Shown here in pieces: positions 25,001-35,283 of a DNA stretch of 64,000 bases. The notes under the pieces are model-generated. The model was not told the origin of the DNA and searched no databases. It saw nothing but the letters and a program-made list of their open reading frames with translations. The stretch comes from Cryptomeria japonica. Taxonomy: Eukaryota; Streptophyta; Pinopsida; Cupressales; Cupressaceae. A program made the translations under genes and the position numbers. Position 1 is the stretch's first letter. Each line of letters starts with the position of its first letter. Location: assembly GCF_030272615.1 (NCBI RefSeq), contig NC_081414.1, positions 912,707,009 to 912,771,008 of the forward strand. Direction: 5' to 3'.

Positions 25001-25262
25001 AGAGGAGAACATCATCACAGATAAGCAATGAGATCAGATGTACACTACTATGTTCCTGATTGAGAAGACCAAAGAACTTGAACCTGGATGGGAGACAACT
25101 CTTCTCACTGCTTTTGATCAAGTCCTTCACTTGGAAGAACGAATGAAGAATCTTCCTGAGATTCCCATTGCTGAGATTGAGGGAATTGTGTCCAGCTTCA
25201 TTGAATATGCTAAGAAAGAGCATAGGAAAGGGAACAAAATTCTAGATGAAAAGTTGTTATAG
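22056..25262 (+). pseudogene. Long accessory ORF of the LTR-like family, copy 2 (six in-frame stops)
   Basis: ATG at 22056 (MTTPKAGGSTSRQAL) follows the leader acceptor. One frame runs to TAG 25260 with no frameshift, 1069 codons including the stop. It is interrupted by TGA 22707, TAA 22965, TGA 23301, TAG 23508, TAG 23928 and TGA 25029. Regions: N-terminal globular part (about 1-430) with SGIIKAAGFP, LSKEAITEALHLP, FQEEYRDLITLLNR and YPTNRIVLLEV; a middle part with FQVEDFWMNLPG and RRWVDVQHQKL; a lysine/glutamate-rich linker (about 550-670); a helical C-terminal part with LKEEMEKNKKLEREVSAW. No transmembrane segment, nuclease or polymerase motif is seen. Each stop could derive from a sense codon by one C-to-T or G-to-A change, and for four of them copy 1 keeps a residue that fits. 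Likely an uncharacterised plant-transposon-associated protein. Confidence 0.7.
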
Positions 25263-26346
25263 GATGATATGGCAGCTTAATTCCTATTGGTCTATGTCTC
25301 CTCGGTTTTTGTGCCAATTCTTTATTGGCTATGGATTAGTGATGTTTATCTAAATGGGGACTTTTTTGTAACAAACCCTAATCAGGGTTTAGGTGTCAAA
25401 ATCTCAGCCGTTGATCTTCTTTTGATCCGGGCCATTTATTGTATTTGAGGATGCTATATATACCCTCACTCATTTCATTTCAAAAGTTAGAAGTTAGAGA
25501 AGAGAGAGAGAGCTTAAAGAGAAGAAAGTTAGAAAGTTATTGTTGTAGCAAGATTGAGTAGTGAAGAAAGAATTTTGAACAATTGTTGTCCATTTGGCTA
25601 TGAGATCAATAAAATATTGAATTTATGGTGTTTTATTGCAATACTTGTGGCTATCTTCATGATTGTTTATTTTCTTGAATCACTCTTAGTTGAAGTAGCA
25701 TTTAAGTTTTAAGTTTGAAAGACGAAGTGTTGTGCTTGATCTTTGATAAGATTCATATTCCAAACCACTAGCTTCTTACTGATTGTAAGGATGGCTTGTG
25801 TGGTCAACTGGAAACCTTGAGATTGATTAAGAACTCAATCATTCCTAGAAGTATTGATATGTATCTCTATGATAGTATCTATATCCCTGATGATTTGAAA
25901 AACTATTGAATCCCCTTAGAAGATCGCATCAATTCCAGTAGAGTTGTAATTTCTTGGCGAAACTGAAATTGGTATAATCTTATCAAGTCTAGTCTTCATT
26001 GAGTCATTCTTAGGATCAGTTCAAGTATTCCTTCTTTAAAACCCTTATCTTTTGACATTTTTTGAAAAATCTATTAGTGTTAGGAAAATCCTGTTCCTGC
26101 ATTTGGAAAGAAAGTAACGTGGACAAGCTTTCTCTGAAAGTACGTAAGGCCCCTTGAAGAAACAACATATACAACGACCACTGGTGCTTATCCACACGTA
26201 GAGATCCTACAACAAAGAACCTTGAAGTCATCCCGATTGATCCTTTTCGCGACATCTTCAGCATTCGAAGACTTTAATCAAGAGAGGATAAGGTACCTTT
26301 AGGTATTTTATTCTGTGTTTGTTCGTGTACAAAATACACATCAACA
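25263..26346 (+). promoter_or_regulatory. 3' end of copy 2: TATA, R and U5
   Basis: AAACCCTAATCAGGGTTT near 25373, CAGCCGTTGATCTTC near 25407, TATATATA at 25455-25462, then a purine-rich GAGAGAGAG stretch and non-coding DNA to ACACATCAACA. The same order as in copies 1 and 3 identifies it as the common 3' module. No gene seen. Confidence 0.6.
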
Positions 26347-26351
26347 CCACC

Positions 26352-26785
26352 CCACAATCTTCTCTACTTCCACGAACGTCTTCTCATCCCTCTTAGTAGT
26401 CATATTAGTGTGTTGAGTTCAGCTCTCATTTTGTTCGTCATTTGGAAGACTTCTTTTTTGGGGGGTAATGATGTAGACGGTAGTTATAACGTGTTTGGGA
26501 ATAACTGTTAATAATAATGTAGCTAGCGGTGTAATCTCATTGTTCCAGAACAGTTGGTAGTTACCGATGGTATTTATAACCAATCGCCAAGTACTATATA
26601 TACTATATTGCTGTATCGAGAACCATTATTGGTTATTGATTGTACTAGCATTACACTCTAGAATGAAACGAGATGTCTTTCTCGCCATATTGTTGGGTTA
26701 TTTATTGTGATATTACTTTACTGTTCAATATTATCTCCTTCTACTGTTTACTCTGTGTACTTAAACTAGTTCCTTTCAAGAGTAA
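26352..26785 (+). mobile_element. Resumed plus-strand element with possible 3' LTR
   Basis: Continuation of the 14.5 kb element after copy 2. A tract TTTTTTGGGGGG at 26455-26466 is followed by TGATGTAGACGG near 26469, and TATATA occurs near 26594. This could be a polypurine tract plus a short LTR of about 310 bp. No matching 5' LTR was found on the left, so the call is tentative. Confidence 0.3.
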
Positions 26786-26789
26786 ACAT

Positions 26790-28170
26790 TGTGCCTTTTC
26801 TTTGCTCTCTTCATAACCAAGACCAATTTTTATAGATGGTGATCTTTGTTCAGCCATGATATTATTTAGAATGGCAATGCTCTTTTCGAACTTGAGACTT
26901 TTGTTTAGTTTTGCAGTAGTTTTCTCTAATTCCTTCCTTAGAGAGAGAATCTCAAATTCTAGTCTTCCACAATTTTATTCCCTTATCTTTAATTGAGATC
27001 TAATTTTTTCTTCAATTTGATTGGCTTCTTCAATTTGAACTTTCAAATCTATGATCACTTTTTTGGACTCTTCAAGTATTTTTGCCCTTTGATTTACACT
27101 CTTTCTGAAACAACAGCTTATACTTGGAATTCTTCTTTCTAAGTTTCCTAATCTCTTCTATAGCATGATAGAGTTCTTCCTCAAAATCTTCATCATGATC
27201 ATCTTCATTATCAGATTTAACCTTCTCTTCCTCATTTGAGTACCTATTTTCTTTATCATTATTTACAGTGATATTGCTTTGTGTTTCAAATGCCATAAAA
27301 AGCATCTCTTCTCTATAGCTGTCCCAATCACTTTCATTGGATGAAAAATTATCTTTATACGAATAGGGACTCTTCCTGTAATTATAGAATTTCTTCTTGT
27401 TATTTTTATCATGCTTGTGACCATTCTTGTTTCCTTTCTTTGTATAATGCCCTTCTTCTTCATCACTATCACTTCCTTTTAAATATGGGCATTTCTTGAT
27501 AAAATGTCATACTTTTCCACAATTGAAACATTTAAATGGCAACTTACCCATAGTCTTTCAGCTTTTTAACTTCCACGCGAAATGAACTTCCTCCTTGTTT
27601 GTTTCTTCCTTTTTAGATGTATTGTCCCTTTCGGTCCTCATCTCATATGCATTGAGGATTCCATATAGCTCATCCATGGTTAATTTATCCAAGTCCTTCA
27701 TCTCTCCTATTATAGAAACTTTAGCATTGAATCTTAAGGAAGAGATCTTAAAACCTTTTGCACTACCATTGAGTCTTCCATTTTTTCACCAAAACCCTTT
27801 CTGGTATTGACTATCTCTTCTACTCGAAGCAAATAGGCATCAACATTTTCTTCATCCATCATCTTTAGACTCTCAAATTGTTGTCAATGGGTCTAAAGTT
27901 TTGCTTTCTTTACTTTACTATCTCCTTCATAAATATTTTTTAATTTATCCCACATATCCTTAGCAGATTTGCAATGCATTACTTTCACAAATTTGGATTC
28001 AAATTTAGTTCACATAAGATTGCATTTTTGTCTTTAGCGTTGTTTTCACTTGCCCTCTTTATTGCTTGATTTGTTGGGGAAGTCGCAAGTGGTGTATAGC
28101 CTTTCTCAGCTGATTGCCAAATATCATAGAGCACTATTTAAGTTTCCATCTTTTAGCTCCCAAAGGCATA
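26790..28170 (-). pseudogene. Copia gag (minus strand), decayed
   Basis: Minus-strand reading gives MWDKLKNIYEGD, FESLKMMDEENVDAYLLRVEEI and LTMDELYGILNAYE, typical of the Copia gag (UBN2-type). Next comes a zinc knuckle CFNCGKV-HFIKKC (about 27487-27531, spacing C-2-C-4-H-4-C with a stop at 27507). An acidic and coiled-coil tail follows (EELYHAIEEIRKLRKK), with IMAEQRSP and KIGLGYEES near the end. Several stops and frame changes break it. The protease, integrase and most of the RT that should follow are missing, lost where the plus-strand element sits. Confidence 0.75.
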
Positions 28171-29121
28171 ACGATAATCTTTTACTTTTCCAAAAACTTA
28201 ATTAATCACTTCAAAATTAAATTCACATTAGCACATATGCAAGATCTAATAATAAGGAACACAGTATGAACACAATTTATGGAGAAACCCTTGCGGGAGA
28301 AAACCATGACAAAAATATTGCCCATATAAACTTGTCTTTACAAGCTTTGTAGGCATCAAACTACAGGAGACACCAATCCCCAATACTTGAGCATCAACTC
28401 AATAAGATGCAACAATATCTTTCAATATGAGGCACCAACCTCACTAATATGAACTCCTCAAAATTATGCTATAAGTCTGTTCACAAGTTTGCTATAATAT
28501 TGCCCATAAATCTGCTATAATGTCTGCCTTTAAATTCACTCCAACACTCCTCACAATTCCTCCATAAAATCTGAAAATATACTCCTTTAGAGGTGGGATC
28601 TGCCGGTCTATTAATAACATAACTCTTGTTCACCACACCTTTGAACTCTTACAAAATGCTCATCTTATACCTTTCCAATAGAGGCGATTCACTTTGAAAA
28701 AATGTCCTTTCACATTAAACGTTATAACCCATGCTGATTGCACTACTTCATAATAGCTGTTTCCTTTACATGATCATACCACTTCATAAATCTGTTTTCC
28801 CAAGCTTAAATCACACCTTTTTGTTATGACATCTAAGACAAAATACTTCAACCTTTTGGATAAGACAAATTGTCTTATATGAGTAGCGCTGATTTGAAGG
28901 AAGTCGGCTAAACGGAAGTTGATTTGTCATTTGGTTTATAACAAAAAATATTTATTTAATTTTCTTTATAATCTTTTAAGCACCATAAATAAATATTTAT
29001 TTATTTAAACTCATTTCAATGCTGGTCGGCGTGATTATGTTTATGAAGACAATTAGTTACCATTGGCATTTCTTTCATCAATCAATCTGGTTTCTTTGAC
29101 ATCAATGACAATATTTCAACA
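28171..29121 (-). mobile_element. Copia 5' LTR and leader (minus strand)
   Basis: The minus strand starts TGTTGAAATATTGTC at 29121 and matches the 3' LTR edge at 9814 for about 180 bases (GATGTCAAAG, ATGTTTATGAAGAC on the plus strand). The LTR end and primer site were not identified; no clear iMet-type site was seen. The leader near 28200-28480 is non-coding. Confidence 0.5.
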
Positions 29122-29126
29122 ATAGG

Positions 29127-30079
29127 AATAAAGGATGATTTTTTAATCAGTGACAAAATAAATCTATATGAATGCAATAATAAGCTTTGAAATTATTCAT
29201 TAATTGACAAGTTGAGTAGCATAGCCAGGTTTTCATTCTGTTCATAGAGAAACCGACTAATGATAAATCATAAAACTATGGAAGAATCAAAGTCTTATGC
29301 CATTGCAATAGGATTAAAGATGATGTCATTATTTTTTTTTAATACATTTTGGGTAGGAAGGCCCCTAGTTTACTCTTTCCTTTGAAATTAGACATATCTG
29401 AGTGAAGATTCCTATCAAGAGAACTTGTTCATGATCATCTTTCCAAAAATGGAAAGAGGCACAAACCATTCTATCGTATTAGATGAATTTTTCCTTCTGT
29501 TGTTCATTTTTAATAATATTCTGGTACAATTTTTAAGAGTCATCACTATTATCTTGGCTTACAAAGGTGTATTTGTCACTTTAATGTAAAAATGGTAATA
29601 CAAATGTAATCTCTTGGCCTGAGCAATAAAAACAAGAATGTTTCCTTCACCCCTCATTTTCTGGATGATTCTAATCCACAATTTGTACTAGGGTTTCATT
29701 TCGTATTTGAAACTTAGAAGGAATTGAGCACAAGCAAAAATATAGAGGTTAAATTTAGCATTTAGTAGTTTCTATATTATAAAAAAAATAATATCTGTTT
29801 TGTCATTTAAAAGGATGTATTTTAACAAAAATGGACATTTATGTTTGGTACAATGAAATTTATCTTATCTTTTGTGTCTTAGTGTAGTTTGTTCATTTAA
29901 AAAGTATGAATATTATGAACATACTCAAACTATTAATCAAAAGATTTAGGAAATTTTCATATTGTGTGCTAAGTAGCTTCTCAACAAAAATAAGAGTTCA
30001 AAGTATTTGACTACATAATATTTATTACATTCTTCTCCAATATAATGTGTTTTTTCTTATTATTTTTTTCCTAAAACAG
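29127..30079. other. Non-coding DNA upstream of the MADS-like exons
   Basis: AT-rich. I see no convincing exon, repeat or RNA gene. Presumably intron of the gene at 30080. Confidence 0.4.
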
Positions 30080-32233
30080 GAAAATCTAATGAATACACAA
30101 CTTATGCCCGTTGCACAACCTAGTCAACAGGTATTGATAAGCACAATCTTTGGTCCATTTGAATACGTTGCATGTTTTATTGGATGTTTACATTGAATAG
30201 ATTGCATCAAGATTATTGATTTATCTTTTGGAACTGAAGATTTATCATAATAGACTGTGCTTGCCCTCACCGATGGAGGGAGACCATCAACAACAATCTA
30301 TTTCGTGGATGTCTACCGACAGTCAACAAATTTTCCTACCTGAACATCCTAACTTGATATTATCCCAAAGGTGGGATTCATAATTTTACAAAATGGTTTT
30401 AGAATTCTTATACTGATTTTCATTTGCGTTATTGTTGTCTCTACTAAGTGATAAGCAATTGATCATATCAATATGTATGTGTTTTTTAATTTTGCAGAGA
30501 TGTTGATCATGTAGATAACCACCTGACAATTCCTCCAAGATATGTTCTTAATGGTAGGCATGCTGATATGGATGAAACTTCAAGCCAACAGGAAACATGT
30601 TTTAGTGAATTGAACCGAGGCACGAGACTAAGTTTGCAATTGGGCAACCATTGCTTTCAGCTGCAACACCCATTTGATTCTTTTTCTGGAAACAAAAATT
30701 TCAAGATGGAGATGGATATGAATTCACAAGACTCGCTCATAGACTTCCAAAATTGTGGCCATGAAACTCTTGGAATTCCATATGATGGGTTGCTTCAACA
30801 ACTGCCAGCAAGTTCCAGCCATGCTGCCATGCCTCTCTGTGCTCCGGTAAGATGTTAACCATGAAATGAACAATTTAAATGGAATTTCATTACCATAATT
30901 TAGACTTTTCTAAAGTTTATTTACTTATACATGATTGTTTCTTTTTTCCTTATCATGGGGTAGTCCAATGCCTTGAGTTACATTATAGCATTAATGTAAA
31001 TTGTTACAAATCTTAAACCCTAGAAAATAACATATCTAGCTACTCTAAAAAGTGAAAATCATACTGTATTTTTCCACATAAGAGTATTAAGCCATTTAAT
31101 TGTATTCCTTTTATAAATATTTTTTTTCAATGTGAACATAGAATTTATCTCTTTAAAGTTTGGAAGGTGTTAATCATGACAGGAATGGTTTAAATAAAAT
31201 CTCATTACCATTATTTAGATTTTTTTAGTTTATTAACTTTTATATTATTTGTTTTTGTCTTGTCATGAGGTAGCCCAAGGCCTAGAGTTACATTATATTG
31301 TTGACATAAATTGCTGTTACATTATCCTAGAAAATGACATTTCTAGCTATTGTAAAATACGAAAACCATACTATATTTTCCCACTTGTAGGAATATCAAG
31401 CCATTTTAATTATACTTTTCTCAGTAATTAATAATTTTGTATTTGCAATGTGATCATAAAGTTTATCTCTTATATGATATTTTTTCATATCAATGCAGCA
31501 TAGATTTCCTTTCTGTAAATAAGTGTCTAAATAGAGGTGAGGGGAGAAGAGGAGGTATGATTTTTCTTGAAAATGCATAGTATGTTTTCTAGTTGAATTT
31601 TTTAATATCCAAGTAATTTGTTTTTTATCTAGGTTACTAGGTTCGGCTCCCTAGACCCCTAGTACTGATCCAGTCTGGTCCTGGTGCAGTCCGTCTGTGG
31701 TCCGGACAAAGTCCGTGATTCACAAGCCTGGTTTGGACTAGGTCAAACCCCAGAGGACCCAAGTCAAACCCAAGAGGACCCAAGTCGAACGCGAGGGTTT
31801 GATGGCCCAAAAATGGTGGTTTTTTTTAAATCCACCACATAAAAAAATTAAAATATAACCCTAAAAGTGAGTTTTAAAGCATACTGATTTGGATGCTTTC
31901 ACTTCTCAGCTTGTTGCATTTGATGACTCGGATAGCGAGCAAACTTATAGTGCAAGTGCAAGTGTAAGTGGCATTGGCATTGGTTCATCTAATGTCAATG
32001 TCAATGATGAGGAGGAGAATGAGGATGATGAACTAGAGAATCCATTTGATGATTAAACTTTAAATTATTGAAAGTTGAAATAATGATACTTGAATATTTT
32101 GTCATTTTGACATTAAACTTGATGTAAATGATGTTGTTATGGTAGGATCATGATGTTATGATTACAAGTTTATGTTGGTTTTGTTGTTTATATGATGCTA
32201 TGTGACATGCTAATCTTAATTCATGCTTATTGG

Positions 32234-32306
<73 letters not shown>

Positions 32307-35283
32307 ACATGTTTTTATACTAACGAACCTAAACCCTTTGTCAAAATTTTGTCGTACCGGTGCCCAAACCTGAACCGACAACTTAGTTTTTTAATTAAAA
32401 TAAGCACTTTTATTTTAATATCACATAGGGTTTTGAAAATATCACAAAACCTTGAACATCAAAAAAGGCTACAACAACATAAAGCAAAGAATCACTATGA
32501 AATTGACCTTAAGACTAGAAAGGCCCTAGTGAACCAAACAACATCACAACAACACAAAAACAACCAACGCAGTGAAGAAGGTTTGAAGCCAAACTTAACC
32601 AAGAGCTCAGAAGTGAAATTTGACCCAAATGGGTCATATTAAGTTTCTTCGAAGAACCAATCTCAACCAAAGAAGAAGAATATAGTTTATTTTTATCCTG
32701 ATGCAGCTTCCCTCATGTGCTCATTGGTATCCACAATAGCAAGGTCCAAATACTTTCCTAAACTTAAATAAGAATCATAAACTAAAGGACACAACATCTT
32801 GCTTACCCGTTAAGGAAGACCCCTTTGATTTTCCTATGTGGCTTACATGAGAGAAGCCCAAGTCGTTTCCTTCAACACTAGTCACTAAGTTTCTAGAAGA
32901 AGGAAGGATCCATTTGGATTGAATATGGAACTTATTTTTGAAATAATGACATGAGTAGCAAAAATGCCCAACTCTAGCAATGAGAGAAAACCAGTGAGGA
33001 AGACTCAATGGATAATATCCTCTCAAACACCTAGCATGGAGTGTACCTTAATATTGTTTGGTATCATCTTACCAATATCAACACAAACACAAAATTTGGC
33101 AAAAACCAAGCATATTATGTTGTTTGTGATGTTGTGAATAGCTAAAAAAGAACCAATAGCTTTAGCAATACCTCTTAATATCTCTTCATCCTAGTATTAC
33201 AAAGGGATCATTGGGAGCCTCACCCAAATGGGGACCTAGCTAGATTTTTCCTTGGACACATCGAATCCAATAGTCCATCTTTTCAAATAGAGGATAGATT
33301 TACCAAAGAACCAAGGCCCTCCTTGCACTATACAATTACTCTCAAGGAATTGGAAGGAGAATGGGAAGAAATTGGATCGGACATTACAACTACCCAAAAT
33401 TGGCCAGCAACACCCCATCTTTTGGACACCCAACTACAAAGAATTTCTAAATTTGGATGGGATCTTGAGAACCTCCCTATGAGAGCATTCCCAAAGCAAG
33501 CACAAGCTTTATTGACTAGTGCATTAGGAATCCTCATCGAGAAGCAAGAGCCAATTGAGGCAAGGGAAGTTATACCCCAACATGGAATAGGCACATCATC
33601 ACCAGGTATAGGAGCCTTAGCCAACATGGAAAAAACACCAATCACGGTTTCAATAGAAGGAACCTCAAACAATACTTTAGATGGTGCCTCGACAGAACCC
33701 CCCACCAATGCAACACCATCATGAAGCCACAAGAAGTCTGGAGGGGAAGTAAAGGGCCCAACAACAAAGGCATCTCTACAAAGGTGTTACCCGCCCCAAC
33801 ACCCAGCAGTGAAGCTCCCTCACATAGGGGAACCCCATTGGAAGTAGGGCTCTCGCCACACGACCTCCTCATTCACAAAATGAACCTTTGAAGGATTCTT
33901 GATTGGAGGAACAAGTGCCTAGGAAAGAAAACCCTTTTGCAAGCCCAACTCAAAGCAACCCTTCGAAGACTTACCATGATCAGTAGACATGTGATTAACA
34001 GTCACTTCCTTCAATCCGACCTCTTAAAAAATTTCCTTGGAAGAAGCTCATCCTCATTCACGCCACAAAAATTCACCCAGTCTTCATCACCCTCATTGTC
34101 TTCTCCATCATCATCCACTTCATCTTCTAAGATATTCCTACTCACAAAGGATTCAAATCCCACACACCCTCTCATCTTCTATTCAACATGATCAAATCCA
34201 TCCAAATAATTTATTACTAATAAGAAAAAATGAGTTCACATATTTGTATGAATTTTTTAATTGATCAAAGTGTTCAAATGAACAATACTCCCTATTATTA
34301 CTTTGTAATAATAAACTATGGTGTTGCATCATTTATATTTCTAATTTTTCAAAATAAACAATTATTTGTAGTTATTAGTTTATGTAAAAAGACCTTTAAT
34401 AAGATCATCTATATATTGTCAAGTTGTTTATGTTTGTCTATCCTTTATTGACCATATTAATCAAGTAGGACTATCCCATACAAGGAACTATGACCAAATA
34501 TAAAAATTATTATTATTTTGAACAATCCTAGACATATGATCTCTAACATTAGATTAGAATCGTATTGACGAAAGATTTCATAGAGCCCAAAGGTTTTTTC
34601 TTTAATCACATTTGAGAATTGTTAACTTGGATAGTTGTTGAGATCTCTTAACCATTCATATTTTTATTTTTTTTTCAACTTACATATTATTTCAAAAAAA
34701 ATATTTTTCATGTGTAAGTCTTGAAATATGAAGTTATATAAACTAAATATTTGTTTTGTCACACTTTTTCAATGCCCTTTAATACCATTTTTAGTAATAC
34801 GGTTTCTCACAATAGAGACGTCTCCTACTTTGAGATGGCTATAGTTATTGCAATGTATTCTTGTAACTTTTTTGGTTGGGTTTACATTTTTTGTCTATTT
34901 TATTCAAGTAGTTTTTGTTTCCCACAGTGTTTTAGCTACCCTCCTTTGCTTGTTTGCTCTCTATACTTTCTTGTTTAACTTATCCACTTTGGTTAGATGT
35001 GGACATTGACATAAATATATTATATTTTACTTCATGACTGCTAAAAATCTGTACTAAGGTATTGAAATGTTTCTTGGAATTTTTAAATTTTTTTTTTTTT
35101 TTTTTAACTTTTTTTGTATTGAAGAAGATTTGAACTTAGTACCTTTTAGATGCCTACAACATGGACTTGGTCAATAATCCAATATTGCTTTTGCAGCAAC
35201 GTCCGACTATATTAGATGGTTTTTCAACATCAGCACACCAACAAATGGACTATTCAGGAGATCAAAACTCACTAGATGCTTAG
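30080..35283 (+). CDS. C-terminal exons of a probable MIKC*-type MADS-box gene
   Basis: Four exons fit. Exon a (30080-30130, ENLMNTQLMPVAQPSQQ) lies between AAAACAG and GTATTG. Exon b ends at 30370 and reads SISWMSTDSQQIFLPEHPNL; its start is either 30254 or, to keep phase with exon a, 30279. Exon c is 30498-30846 (RDVDHVDNHLTIPP, LNRGTRLSLQLGN). Exon d is 35197-35283 (QRPTILDGFSTS) with stop TAG at 35281. The joins b-c (an AG/A codon) and c-d (phase 0) are exact. The pattern of a W-SQ-LPE-NL-QRD segment followed by LNR-LQLG resembles the C-terminus of AGL65/66/104-type transcription factors as I remember them. The MADS and K domains would lie to the left, outside or beyond the nested elements. 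Not confirmed by any search. Confidence 0.5.
30847..31629. other. Intron DNA, no gene
   Basis: Part of the 4.35 kb intron between exons c and d. Two related segments (about 30860-31110 and 31160-31450) share the order TCATTACCAT, TTTAGATTTTT, CATGAGGTAG, GTTACATTATA and AAGCCATTT, so this is a local tandem duplication of about 300 bp. Confidence 0.5.
31883..32056 (+). pseudogene. hAT-like transposase C-terminal tail
   Basis: Reads TDLDAFTSQLVAFDDSDSE, then a serine/glycine stretch and an acidic end DEEENEDDELENPFDD before TAA. Acidic tails of this kind follow the dimerization domain in plant hAT transposases. The dimerization domain itself has been deleted. Confidence 0.45.
32235..32302. repeat. 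(AC)n(AT)n microsatellite
   Basis: About 20 AC units (32235-32274) directly followed by about 13 AT units. Likely to vary in length. Confidence 0.95.
32690..33872 (-). pseudogene. LINE ORF1-like (DUF4283-type) fragment
   Basis: The minus strand reads NCIVQGGPWFFGKSILYLKRW, then GEAPNDPF and YYPLSLPHW near 33240-33020. The GGPW-F--- -L-L--W pattern is typical of the DUF4283 domain in ORF1 of plant L1-type LINEs. Frames are broken throughout and no endonuclease or RT is present. The plus-strand ORF at 33323-33724 is a shadow. Confidence 0.4.
33873..35069. other. AT-rich intron DNA, nothing recognised
   Basis: Only short ORFs of unremarkable composition. No repeats or RNA genes seen. Confidence 0.5.
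35070..35185 (-). mobile_element. SINE-like tRNA-derived fragment 1
   Basis: The minus strand reads TTGGATTATTGACCAAGTCC, then GTAGGCATCTAAAAGGTAC and AAGTTCAAATCTTC (box-B-like GTTCAAATC), ending in a long A tract. A related copy is at 38515-38605. Confidence 0.4.

Larger units (their letters stand above)
17757..26351 (+). mobile_element. 8.6 kb LTR-like unit with internal ORF, copy 2 (complete, CCACC duplication)
   Basis: The unit is 17762-26346. It starts TGTTGTGACCATTTCACACA, ends ACACATCAACA, and is flanked by CCACC at 17757-17761 and 26347-26351. The termini (TGTTG / CAACA) and the 5-bp duplication are those of an LTR inserted by a retroviral-type integrase. There is no second LTR inside and no gag, protease, RT or integrase. 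In order it holds a near-palindrome CCCCATTAGAATGGGG, seventeen hairpin units (18215-20995), TATA at 21528, a leader with an intron (21826-22048), the ORF 22056-25262, the AAACCCTAAT block, TATA at 25455 and U5. It is either a giant solo LTR carrying a gene or a non-autonomous element. Confidence 0.85.
31630..32385 (+). mobile_element. Non-autonomous hAT-like element in the intron
   Basis: The left end (GGTTACTAGGTTCGG) and right end (CCTGAACCGACAACTTAG) are roughly inverted. The interior keeps only the last 57 codons of a hAT-like transposase (31883-32056). GC-rich subterminal DNA (31640-31790) has repeated GACCCAAGTCAAAC words. Ends are approximate and the duplication was not found. Confidence 0.45.

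Noticed and set aside
32148-32381. Minus-strand ORF with VCVCVCVC and IYIYIY runs
   Set aside because: Translation of the (AC)n(AT)n microsatellite.
33323-33732. Overlapping ORFs of 133 and 134 codons on both strands
   Set aside because: The minus-strand LINE-like frame continues to the left with DUF4283-like motifs; the plus-strand ORF shows no family pattern.
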